The notes under the pieces: generated by a model
The model's database searches: none
What the model was told of the DNA's origin: nothing
What the model saw: only the letters and a program-made list of their open reading frames with translations
NCBI GenBank assembly: GCA_030432695.1
Contig: JAUILN010000019.1
Span: 141,436-205,435 of the forward strand
Length of the DNA: 64,000 bases
Reading direction: 5' to 3'
Source of the DNA: a bacterium
Lineage (GTDB): Bacteria; Planctomycetota; UBA1135; UBA2386
Translations under genes and position numbers: made by a program
In this document: positions 11,430 to 18,964 of the stretch, in pieces
How positions within the stretch are numbered: the stretch's first letter is position 1
Layout of the letters: each line of letters starts with the position of its first letter

Positions 11430-11945
11430 ATGGACCTGCACTCCTACATCCGCGACGTCCCCGACTTCCCCAAGCCCGGCATCGTCTTCAAGGACATCAC
11501 GCCGATGCTCTCCGACCCGCACGCGCTCCGCGCCTCGATCGACCAGCTGTGCGAACGGATCTCGCGCGCCAAGGTCGACCGGATCGTCGGCATCGAATCG
11601 CGAGGCTTCATCTTCGGCGTCCCGGTCGCGGTCCAACTCGGCATCGGCTTCACCCCGATGCGCAAGCCGAAGAAGCTGCCCTGGAAGACCCGCTCGGTGG
11701 AGTACGACCTCGAGTACGGCAAGGACACGCTGGAGATCCACGAGGATGGTGTGCGCGCAGACGAGAACGTGGCGATCGTCGACGACCTGCTCGCCACCGG
11801 CGGCACCATGAAGGCCGCGACCGTGCTGGTGCAGGGTCTCGGCGCGCACGTCGCCGGCTGCTTCTTCGTGGTCGAACTCGGCTTCCTCGCCGGCCGCGAG
11901 AGGCTCGCCGGGCATCACTGCGACGCGCTCATCAAGTTCGCCTGA
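11430..11945 (+). CDS. apt: adenine phosphoribosyltransferase
   Basis: 171 residues, typical length. It salvages adenine to AMP using PRPP. Diagnostic segments are DFPKPGIVFKDITP near the N-terminus, VGIESRGFIFG, RKPKKLPWKT and the PRPP-binding motif VAIVDDLLATGGT at about 111-123. All residues expected for an active enzyme are present. It ends about 590 bp before the FliA-type sigma gene, with a long regulated leader in between, so it is probably not in the same transcription unit. Confidence 0.96.
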   Translation: MDLHSYIRDVPDFPKPGIVFKDITPMLSDPHALRASIDQLCERISRAKVDRIVGIESRGFIFGVPVAVQLGIGFTPMRKPKKLPWKTRSVEYDLEYGKDTLEIHEDGVRADENVAIVDDLLATGGTMKAATVLVQGLGAHVAGCFFVVELGFLAGRERLAGHHCDALIKFA

Positions 11946-11953
11946 GCCCCTCG

Positions 11954-11989
11954 TGTGCCCCGCGCTGTGCCCCGCCGTGCGCCCCTCGC
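11954..11989. repeat. three imperfect 12-bp tandem repeats after apt
   Basis: TGTGCCCCGCGC, TGTGCCCCGCCG and TGCGCCCCTCGC follow each other directly after the apt stop. They are short and GC-rich with no evident coding role. They may be slippage products; no function is proposed. Confidence 0.5.
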
Positions 11990-12142
11990 GAACAGCCGTC
12001 TTCCCGCCCATCGCAGGGGCAAGAACGGTGCCGCCGGCCACCATTTCTCCAGTCGGGCCAGGATTCTGCCGATGAAGGCAGCGAGCGCGGCCCACACGAC
12101 CGCGCGGTCGGCAACACGACCATCCAGGGAGGGGATGGGTCG

Positions 12143-12158
12143 TGGGGTTTTTCGTGCT
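12143..12158 (+). promoter_or_regulatory. candidate sigma-54 promoter upstream of riboswitch
   Basis: TGGGGTTTTTCGTGCT has GG at 12144-12145 and GC at 12156-12157, exactly the -24/-12 spacing of RpoN promoters, with the same GTGCT -12 box as the two strong sites at 36902 and 52843. The -24 box is weaker (TGGGGT instead of TGGCAC). Predicted transcription would begin near 12169, about 75 nt before the c-di-GMP riboswitch. The rest of the 300-bp gap after apt holds only the tandem repeats and a weak hairpin (CTGCCG/CGGCAG) around 12199-12223. Confidence 0.35.
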
Positions 12159-12243
12159 TTCCGCTGAAGTTCGCCGCGGGAAATGCCGATTCACCCCCTG
12201 CCGCCGATCAGACCGACGGCAGCTCTTTGTCCTCTCCGCGCTT

Positions 12244-12352
12244 CGCGACAAAGGCAAACCCGTCGAAAGACGGGGACGCAAAGCCAAGGGCCTGAAGGCG
12301 CCCTGTCCCGCATCCGCGGGCAGCGCGCACGGCAGCCGGTTCCCGAACGAAG
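12244..12352 (+). promoter_or_regulatory. cyclic di-GMP-I (GEMM-I) riboswitch aptamer
   Basis: The segment matches the GEMM-I aptamer: GGCAAACC at 12253-12260, a perfect CCCGTC-GAAA-GACGGG hairpin with GAAA tetraloop (12259-12274), the invariant GACGCAAAGCC (12275-12285), a GGCCTGAAGG receptor-like segment and the closing GGCAGCCGGTTCCCGA (12331-12346). Aligned by hand to the Vibrio Vc2 aptamer, the ligand-contacting base equivalent to G20 is G (12253) and the stacking adenine A47 is present (12280). G20 favours c-di-GMP over cGAMP. It lies about 185 nt upstream of the ATG of the FliA-type sigma gene on the same strand, so it should couple that gene to c-di-GMP. The expression platform (12353-12536) could not be resolved by eye. 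Confidence 0.88.
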
Positions 12353-12536
12353 CCCGCATCGAAGGCCCATGGTGGCCCGAGAGGCGGACGGTGGACAGCA
12401 GCGAACGCCGCAGGGCGATCGCCGCACCGCCGAGATGAGTCGCGCCGCGGAGCCTCAGCTCCCAGGTAACCGGAGCATCCGCTCCCTCGATACCTCGTCG
12501 GCCTCCTGAGTGAAGCCGACCGACCCCGCGACTCCC

Positions 12537-13460
12537 ATGGCGAACACGGCTCTCAAGTCTCTCTCCCGTTCCGACGCCACGACCTCGAAGACGGACAAGA
12601 AGACCACCGCCCCCAAGAAGGGCCCGAAGGCGACCCGCGCACCTGCCCGCACCCTCAAGCAGGTCAACGAGGAGCGCAAGCGCAACGGCGCGGTCAAGCC
12701 GAACGACGTCGAGCTCGACGAGATCTGGCGCGTCTACAAGAAGACGGGCGACCAGAACCTCCGCGACATCCTGCTCGAGACGCACATGCCGCTGGTGCGG
12801 ATGATCGCCGAGCGGCTGCTCCAGACGCTGCCCAAGTCGATCGAGCTCGACGACCTGCAGAGCGCCGGCGTGTTCGGTCTGATGGACGCGATCGACGGCT
12901 TCGACCTCTCGCGCGGCATCAAGTTCAAGACCTACTGCACCACCCGCATCCGCGGCTCGATCCTCGACGAGCTGCGCAGCCAGGACTGGGTGCCGCGGCT
13001 CGTGCGCCTCAAGGCCCACAAGCTCGACAAGGCGATGCGCAAGCTCGAGGGCGAACTCGGCCGCCAGCCCAACCAGATGGAACTGGCGAAGGAGATGGAG
13101 ATGAGCCTCGAGGAGCTGTCGTCGACCGCTCAGGAGGCCAATGCCCGCGCGATGTTCTCGTTGTCGGAGAAGTGGGACGACGGCGACGACGACAAGGATA
13201 TGGAGAAGGTCGAGATCCTCGCCGACAAGAACAGCGCGGACCCCGCCGACCAGATCGATCAGCGCGACGTCTTCGAGACGATCACCCGCAATCTCACCAA
13301 GCGCGAGCGGCTGATCATCATCATGTATTACCACGAGGGCCTGACGATGCGCGAGATCGGCGAGATCATGGAGCTCACCGAATCGCGCGTGTGCCAGATC
13401 CACACCAACGTCATGGCGCGCCTGAAGGCGCAGCTCGACCACGCCAACCTGCACGCGTGA
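12537..13460 (+). CDS. fliA: FliA/WhiG-type RNA polymerase sigma factor (sigma-28 family)
   Basis: 307 residues from the ATG at 12537; an in-frame GTG at 12510 would add nine residues and is less likely. A Lys/Thr-rich N-terminal extension (about 1-45) precedes sigma region 2, which has IELDDLQSAGVFGLMDAIDG and IKFKTYCTTRIRGSILDEL. Region 3 follows (LGRQPNQMELAKEMEMSLEE), then region 4 with helix-turn-helix LTMREIGEIMELTESRVCQ. The order and sequence fit motility sigma factors that direct late flagellar and chemotaxis promoters. The c-di-GMP-I riboswitch in its leader suggests post-transcriptional control. An HDOD gene follows after 28 bp. Confidence 0.93.
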   Translation: MANTALKSLSRSDATTSKTDKKTTAPKKGPKATRAPARTLKQVNEERKRNGAVKPNDVELDEIWRVYKKTGDQNLRDILLETHMPLVRMIAERLLQTLPKSIELDDLQSAGVFGLMDAIDGFDLSRGIKFKTYCTTRIRGSILDELRSQDWVPRLVRLKAHKLDKAMRKLEGELGRQPNQMELAKEMEMSLEELSSTAQEANARAMFSLSEKWDDGDDDKDMEKVEILADKNSADPADQIDQRDVFETITRNLTKRERLIIIMYYHEGLTMREIGEIMELTESRVCQIHTNVMARLKAQLDHANLHA

Positions 13461-13488
13461 GCGGCCGGGTTCCGCGGCGGCGCTTCCG

Positions 13489-14325
13489 ATGAGTCCATCC
13501 AGCTCGCCCGCGATCGAGCGCGCGATCCGCCGCGCGCCCCCCTTTCCGGCGGTGGCCCGCGCGGTCCTGCGCACCGTCGCCGAGCCGGATTGGAGCGTGA
13601 AGGAGCTGGCGGGCGTGATCCGCCAGGATCCGAGCCTCACCGCCCGGCTCCTGAAGCTCTGCAACTCGAGCCTCTACGCCCGCACCGACGCGATCGAACA
13701 GGTCGACGAGGCGATGGCCTGGCTCGGTTCCGCGAACGTGGTCCGCGTGGTCGTCGCGACCTGCACGAAGGAGACCTTCCAGGCGTTCGCCGCGGACTCC
13801 GAACTCACCACGGAGACGATCCGCCGCCGGGCCCTGGCGTGCGGCATCGCAGCCGAGTCGCTCCGCGCCCGCTCCGGGATCCCGATGCGCGAGGGCACCG
13901 CGTTCACGGCCGGCATCCTACACGAACTCGGCTCGATCGTGATCGCGCAGTCGGCGATCACTCCCGACGTCGCTCCGCGCGCCGCGCACGAGACCCGCTG
14001 CGAACACGAGCGCCGCGTGTTCGGCATCGATCACGCCGGCATCGCCGCGCGCTTCGCCGAGCACTGGAGCCTGCCGCACACGATCCACCGGGCCCTGTCC
14101 CACCACCACGACGCGGTCCACATCGCCTCCGACCCGGAGCTGACCGCCACGCTGCACCTCGCCGACGCCCTGGCCCGCCAGCTCGACGGCGACCTCTGGG
14201 ACACCGACCCGCCGCTGCGCGAAGCCCTCGCCCGCCTGGGGCTCGACGAGAAGGCCCTGGCCGAGACCGTAGCCGACGTCCGCGACGACCTCATGCGGTT
14301 CGATCGGGAGCTGGAACAGACCTGA
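13489..14325 (+). CDS. HDOD-domain signalling protein
   Basis: 278 residues, made almost entirely of an HDOD domain (about 5-215). Diagnostic segments are PPFPAVARAVLRTV, IRQDPSLTARLLKLCNSSLY, VDEAMAWLGSANVVRVVV and the later FGIDHAGIAARFAEHWSLP. HDOD is an HD-GYP-related fold lacking phosphodiesterase catalysis, used in chemotaxis, motility and stress signalling. It lies 28 bp downstream of the FliA-type sigma gene and probably in its transcript, so it would be under the same riboswitch. A role as partner or regulator of the motility sigma pathway is inference. Confidence 0.88.
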   Translation: MSPSSSPAIERAIRRAPPFPAVARAVLRTVAEPDWSVKELAGVIRQDPSLTARLLKLCNSSLYARTDAIEQVDEAMAWLGSANVVRVVVATCTKETFQAFAADSELTTETIRRRALACGIAAESLRARSGIPMREGTAFTAGILHELGSIVIAQSAITPDVAPRAAHETRCEHERRVFGIDHAGIAARFAEHWSLPHTIHRALSHHHDAVHIASDPELTATLHLADALARQLDGDLWDTDPPLREALARLGLDEKALAETVADVRDDLMRFDRELEQT

Positions 14326-14423
14326 CCCCGAACAGCCCCAGACGGTAGCCCCCATCCAAAGGCGCGTGCGAGACCCCGTTCCAGGTCCCCGGCAGTCCCG
14401 GTCGAACCTGTGCACGGGATCCC

Positions 14424-15410
14424 ATGGACGATCGTGTCTCGTCGCCAGGCGCGCGCGCCGGTGTCGCGACCGTAGCCGCACCTTCGACTCGCGCGAGGAC
14501 GCTGCTCCGACGCCTCACCGAAGCCGCGGTCGAAGGAACGCGCACCCACGCCGACCGGGCGGTGGCGATCGCGCAGGCCCACCCGGTCGCCTGGGGACCC
14601 GACGAACTCGCGACCCGCCTCCGCAGGAGCTCCGCCACGTTCTGCTACCGGCTCCACGGCGTCGACGCGACGCTGACCGTGCTGGTGGATTCGGCCGGCG
14701 CGCCCGCGCTCGCCCACCTCGCGGTCCCGCAGGTCGAGGCGTCCGGCAGCGGGCACCGGATCGCCGAGGCCCTTCCCGCGGCAGCCGAACGGATCGGCGA
14801 CTCCCTGACGCGCATGCTGCGCCAGCGCAGCAAGGGCCGACTCGCGGTCGGGTCGCACGATGCGCAGGTACCGCCCGACTTGGCGGGCTTCGACGCGGCC
14901 TCTGCGCACTTCGGACACGAGGTCGTCCTGCGTGCCGAAGGCCTCTCCGACATCGCGCTGGTCCTGCTGACGAGCGAGACGGATACACAGAACCTGCTGA
15001 AGGTGTGGAGCAACCTGCAGCGCGACGACTCCGAGAGCCTCGGCACCCTGCACTGCTTCGTCAGCGAGACCAGCGCACGCAAGGCGATCGAACGCGCGGC
15101 TCGCCTCGCCGAATTGCGACTCTCCTGCCACCCAGGGGCGGACGCCCCGAATCCGGGTTCATTGCCACGCGGCGCACTGCTGGCACTCGACGTCCCGATC
15201 GGCCGCGAGCGCCGCTTCGACTGGTGTCGACGGCTCAAGGTCCGGCGTCCCGACCTGCAGGTCTTGCTGCTGATCCACCATCCCTCGCGCAATCGAGTGC
15301 TGCGCGGCTGCCTGGCGCGGGCAGATGCACTGCTTGGTTGGCCGGCAGACGAAGCGATGCTGACCCAGCGACTGGAGGACCTGGCCGATCACGGGAACAC
15401 GCCGGACTGA
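14424..15410 (+). CDS. unrecognised protein, possible degenerate receiver-like C-terminus
   Basis: 328 residues, no signal peptide, function not recognised. The central part (about 70-215) alternates strand and helix and includes LAVGSHDAQVPPDLAG and ASAHFGHEVVLRAEGLSDIAL. The tail (about 220-320) has a CheY-like rhythm: ARKAIERAARLAELRL, LLALDVPIGRERRF, PDLQVLLLIHH, ADALLGWPADEAMLTQRLED. It lacks a clear phospho-acceptor Asp, so a pseudo-receiver is only a suggestion. It lies 98 bp after the HDOD gene in the sigma-factor gene cluster, which hints at motility or signalling. Confidence 0.6.
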   Translation: MDDRVSSPGARAGVATVAAPSTRARTLLRRLTEAAVEGTRTHADRAVAIAQAHPVAWGPDELATRLRRSSATFCYRLHGVDATLTVLVDSAGAPALAHLAVPQVEASGSGHRIAEALPAAAERIGDSLTRMLRQRSKGRLAVGSHDAQVPPDLAGFDAASAHFGHEVVLRAEGLSDIALVLLTSETDTQNLLKVWSNLQRDDSESLGTLHCFVSETSARKAIERAARLAELRLSCHPGADAPNPGSLPRGALLALDVPIGRERRFDWCRRLKVRRPDLQVLLLIHHPSRNRVLRGCLARADALLGWPADEAMLTQRLEDLADHGNTPD

Positions 15411-15427
15411 GTCGAGCGACCGACTCA
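15408..15427. terminator. palindromic terminator formed by two convergent stop codons
   Basis: TGAGTCG (15408-15414) and CGACTCA (15421-15427) form a perfect 7-bp stem around a 6-nt loop. The plus-strand stop codon (TGA, 15408-15410) and the minus-strand stop codon (15425-15427) are themselves the outer pairs of the stem. It is the only structure in the 14-bp gap between convergent genes. Confidence 0.5.
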
Positions 15428-18400
15428 CGCGTCTCGACCCGCCAGGTCGTGCTCCACGATGCCGGCCGCCGGATCGAGTTCCGTCGCCACCGCACGCGCC
15501 AGTTCCGCGACCCGCGCGTGGTGCGTGAACAACAGCACCTGGGTGTGCGCCGCCAGTTCGGCGAGCACCTCCAACGCCGCGCGCGTCCGTCGGTCGTCGA
15601 AGTGGACCAGCACGTCGTCGAGCACCACGGGCAGGCGCGGTGCGCGACCACCGTCGATCAAGGTTTCGATGGTGGCGACCTTCAGAGCCAGGAACAGCTG
15701 GTCGCGAGTGCCATGGCTGAGGCCTTCCACTTCGACGCGACGACCACCGAGTTCCGGACGGGCGATGTGTTCGGGCGCGCCGCGGACCGCGAGCAGGATC
15801 GACCGGTCGTCCGCGCCGTGGTCGATCTCGAGCTCCTGATACTCGCCGAGGGTCAGGCGGCAGAACAGCGTGGAAGCCCGCTCGACCACCGGACCCTGGT
15901 GAGCGCGCCGATACGCCTCGATCTCGCGCGCCAGCAGCTCCCGGGCAGTCGCCAGCACGCGGTAGCGGCCCGCCTCCTCGACCAGCGCAGCCCGCAGCTC
16001 TTCGACCTCCGCCTGCAACTCGGCGGCGCGCGCACTGCCGTCGAACGCGTCGAGTTCGCGCCGCGCGAGGACGCGGGCCTCATTGAGTTCGTCACGTACC
16101 GCCTGCAACCGGGAGCGCTCCACCTCGGCCCGCTCCCGCTCGGCGGCGATCCGGTCCGGATCCTGACCGGCGACCTCGGCGGCCAACTGCTCGATGGTCA
16201 GTCCTTCGGCCACGGCACCGAGCCGACCCTCGATATCGGCCAGCGCGGCACGCGCCCGCGAGCGACCGGTCAAGCGAGCGAACAGCCGATCGAGCCCTGC
16301 ATCGTCGGAGGCGAGGCCGGCGAGCGGACGGAGCAAACGCTCTCTCTCCGCCCGCAGTTCCTGCAGGGACGCTGCGTCGTCCGCCAGCTCCGACCCCAGC
16401 CGTTCCAGGTCTTCCTGCAGCGATGCCGCTCGGCCTCGCCGCTGCTCCAGCGGACCGAACCGAACCTGCAGCTCGTCTACGGCATCCAGTGCCGGCCGCC
16501 CATGAAGTTCGGGAGCCACTCGCACCACGAGTCGCGCCACGTCCTGGTCGAAGGAACGAACCAGCCGACGGTCCGCAGCGCGCCGCAGCCGAGCCTCGAC
16601 CGCTGCCAACTCCGCCAGGACTTCTTCGAGCCGATCCAGCGCGGCGAGACCGAGCGGCGCCAGCACCTCGTGACCGACCACGCCCCGCCAGGCGGCCTCG
16701 TTCTCGACCACGCGAGCCTCGACCTTGACCTGGCGTTCCGCGGCCGTGCGGTCTTCGCGTTCCGCCACCTGCAACCGCTCCTCGGCCATCCGCCGCTCGT
16801 CCTGCCGACTGCGTAGCCGCGCTGCGACCCGCTTGCAGCGGTCGAGCAGGGCCACCAGATCGGCATCCTCTGCCAGCGGCAGCTCGTCGAAGTCCGCGAG
16901 CGCGGCACGCAGTTGGTCCTCCGCCTCGGCCGCCTGCCGCTCGACCTCGGCGAGCGCGGCACGCGCACCCTCGACCTCGACGGCTGCGGCGCGCAGACGC
17001 ATCGCCTCGCCGAGCCAGTCCTCCATCTCCTCCGGCGTCCCGACCGAGGCCAGCGACAGCGCGGCCCACAGGTCCTGCCAGGCAACCCCTGCCGCGGCCT
17101 GCTCAGCGACACCGGCCCGCTCCTCCTCGTCGAGTTCCGTCAGCCGTCGTCGATCGCGAGCCAGCCCCGCCTCGATCTGCGCGCGCCGCGCCACCTGCTC
17201 GGCGGCGAGCCGTAGTCCATCCGCCAACCGGTCGGCGGTCACCGCGGCGTCCTGGTGGAAGTCACCGAGCTGTGCGTCGCTGGTGGTCGGATCGTCGTCG
17301 ACCGACAGGTCCTCACCCAGCCAGCGCCGCCGAACCCGCGCCCACAGCAGGTCGCGGGTGTCGCGCGCACCCCGCAGCTCGGCGACCGACGGCACGCCGG
17401 CGCCCCTCCGCAGCACGTCGAGTTCGTGCTCGGCGTCCGCCACGCGCTCGCCGATCCGCCGGCGTTCCTCGGCACGCTCCTGTACCGCCGCCTCGAGTTG
17501 CTCGGCACGCCGGCGCGCCGCCTTCACCGCTTGCAGGCTCGGCAGCTGCGCAGCGGACAGCGCCGCCGCGTCCGATTCCCATCCCGCCAGACCGGCGACC
17601 TCGACCGCCAACCGCTCGGTCCGCTCGGCCAGTTCCGCGCGTCTTCCGGTCAGCGTGGCGACACCGGCACCCAGACCGGCATGGCTCGCGAGCAGGTCGT
17701 CGAGCAACTCGGGACTGCCAGGGTCCCCGTGCCGCTCCAGCGCTGCGCGCGCCTCGACCAGCTCGACGGCCCGCAGCTCGCGGGCGTCGCGCTCCTCGGC
17801 GAGCTGACGATCGAGGAGCAGCCGCTGCTGCTGCAGACCGCGCAGGGTCTCCATCGCGGCAGCCACCGCCTGCGGGTCGAGCCCGACGTCGTGGGTTCCG
17901 GCCGCGTCGCCGGATGCTGCCTCCTCGCCGCCTTCATCGACGGACGCCCCGCCGACCGAGGCCTCGCGCACCGCCTCGCGACGACCGCGCAGGTCGTCGA
18001 GCAACGACCGTGACTCCAGGAGGTCGCGCTCCTGCTCGGTGAGTTCGGCCTCGGCGAGAGCGAGGACCTTCTCCTCACGCGCCGCCGCCTTGCGAGTCAG
18101 CTGTTGCTGCAGATGGCTGATCGCGGCATCGAGCCGCTCCCGCTCGACGGCCAGATCCTCGCGGACGTCCGGCAGGTCTTCGAATGCGGCGAGCGCTTCA
18201 CAGCAGCGAGCCCGCTCGGCCACCAGCGGCGCGGCCTGCGCGAGCCGGCGCAGACGATTCCGCCGTTCGTCGAGTTGCTGCAGCGCGGCGTCGGTCTCGG
18301 TGAGTTCACGCGCGGCTCTCGTGTGGGCATCGTCGGCCTTGCGCCATGCGGACTCGGCACCGACCGCGTCGCGTTGGGCCTTCTGCAGCTCGCGGTGCTG

Positions 18401-18964
18401 ACGCAGCAGCTCGTTCAGCCGCGGCTTGGAACCCTGCTTCTTGTAGAGCGACTCCAGCTCGTCGCGCAGTCCGTCCTGCAGACCGCGCAGCCGCGCCGCC
18501 CCCACGCCGGCACCGAACAGCATCTGCGCCAGATCCCCGCGCCCCGCCAGCAGCGCCTCGCCGCCCTCGCGCAGGGTCTCGTGGCTCAGCCCGAAGGCAT
18601 CGCCGTACAGCTCCGGCCCGACCCCGGCGAGCAGCGCGGCGAGCCGGGCCTCGTCCTGGACGGTCTTGTTGTCGGCCTCGAGCAGCGTGTTCTTGCGACC
18701 CTTGCGGCGGATCACCTCGAACGCCTCGCCGTCGGCATCGCGCAGCAAGGCACCGATCCGCAGGTCCTTGCCGTCGTGCAGGAAGGCGTCCTTGGTCCGC
18801 TCCGGCACCCCGAACAAGAGCGCCATCACCGCGCGCAGCGTGGTGCTCTTGCCGGCCTCGTTGTCGCCGAGCAATACGTGCAGGCCGTAGGCACCCGCCG
18901 ACAGGTCGAGCGAACGGTCGGAGACGGCTCCGAAGCGCCGCAGGTCGAGGCGTTCGATCTTCAT
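15425..18964 (-). CDS. SbcC/YhaN-like SMC-type ATPase
   Basis: 1179 residues. The N-terminal P-loop half (MKIERLDLRRFGAV, Walker A LGDNEAGKST at about 32-41) has the YhaN-like ALFGV/FLHDGKDLRIGALL features. A very long Ala/Glu/Arg-rich coiled coil fills about 190-1040. The C-terminal half contains LSHGTRDQLFLALKVATIE (signature) and LPVVLDDVLVHFDD (Walker B). This is the Rad50/SbcC architecture: an ATPase that controls a paired Mre11-type nuclease in double-strand-break or hairpin processing. Its ATG overlaps the stop of the nuclease gene (ATGA), strong evidence of a coupled two-gene operon. Confidence 0.9.
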   Translation of the reverse strand: MKIERLDLRRFGAVSDRSLDLSAGAYGLHVLLGDNEAGKSTTLRAVMALLFGVPERTKDAFLHDGKDLRIGALLRDADGEAFEVIRRKGRKNTLLEADNKTVQDEARLAALLAGVGPELYGDAFGLSHETLREGGEALLAGRGDLAQMLFGAGVGAARLRGLQDGLRDELESLYKKQGSKPRLNELLRQHRELQKAQRDAVGAESAWRKADDAHTRAARELTETDAALQQLDERRNRLRRLAQAAPLVAERARCCEALAAFEDLPDVREDLAVERERLDAAISHLQQQLTRKAAAREEKVLALAEAELTEQERDLLESRSLLDDLRGRREAVREASVGGASVDEGGEEAASGDAAGTHDVGLDPQAVAAAMETLRGLQQQRLLLDRQLAEERDARELRAVELVEARAALERHGDPGSPELLDDLLASHAGLGAGVATLTGRRAELAERTERLAVEVAGLAGWESDAAALSAAQLPSLQAVKAARRRAEQLEAAVQERAEERRRIGERVADAEHELDVLRRGAGVPSVAELRGARDTRDLLWARVRRRWLGEDLSVDDDPTTSDAQLGDFHQDAAVTADRLADGLRLAAEQVARRAQIEAGLARDRRRLTELDEEERAGVAEQAAAGVAWQDLWAALSLASVGTPEEMEDWLGEAMRLRAAAVEVEGARAALAEVERQAAEAEDQLRAALADFDELPLAEDADLVALLDRCKRVAARLRSRQDERRMAEERLQVAEREDRTAAERQVKVEARVVENEAAWRGVVGHEVLAPLGLAALDRLEEVLAELAAVEARLRRAADRRLVRSFDQDVARLVVRVAPELHGRPALDAVDELQVRFGPLEQRRGRAASLQEDLERLGSELADDAASLQELRAERERLLRPLAGLASDDAGLDRLFARLTGRSRARAALADIEGRLGAVAEGLTIEQLAAEVAGQDPDRIAAERERAEVERSRLQAVRDELNEARVLARRELDAFDGSARAAELQAEVEELRAALVEEAGRYRVLATARELLAREIEAYRRAHQGPVVERASTLFCRLTLGEYQELEIDHGADDRSILLAVRGAPEHIARPELGGRRVEVEGLSHGTRDQLFLALKVATIETLIDGGRAPRLPVVLDDVLVHFDDRRTRAALEVLAELAAHTQVLLFTHHARVAELARAVATELDPAAGIVEHDLAGRDA

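Noticed and set aside
12181..12212. Sigma-28 (GCCGATAA-type) promoter before the riboswitch
   Set aside because: Two GCCGAT hexamers are present but no TAAA-type -35 box sits at the right distance.
12199..12223. Hairpin CTGCCG/CGGCAG followed by CTCTTTGTCC as an apt terminator
   Set aside because: The loop is long and the T content weak, and it lies just before the riboswitch where it would block the candidate upstream promoter; not strong enough to annotate.
14366..16816. 816-codon plus-strand frame crossing the end of one gene and the SbcC-like gene
   Set aside because: It spans two real genes in other frames or on the other strand and has no domain structure.
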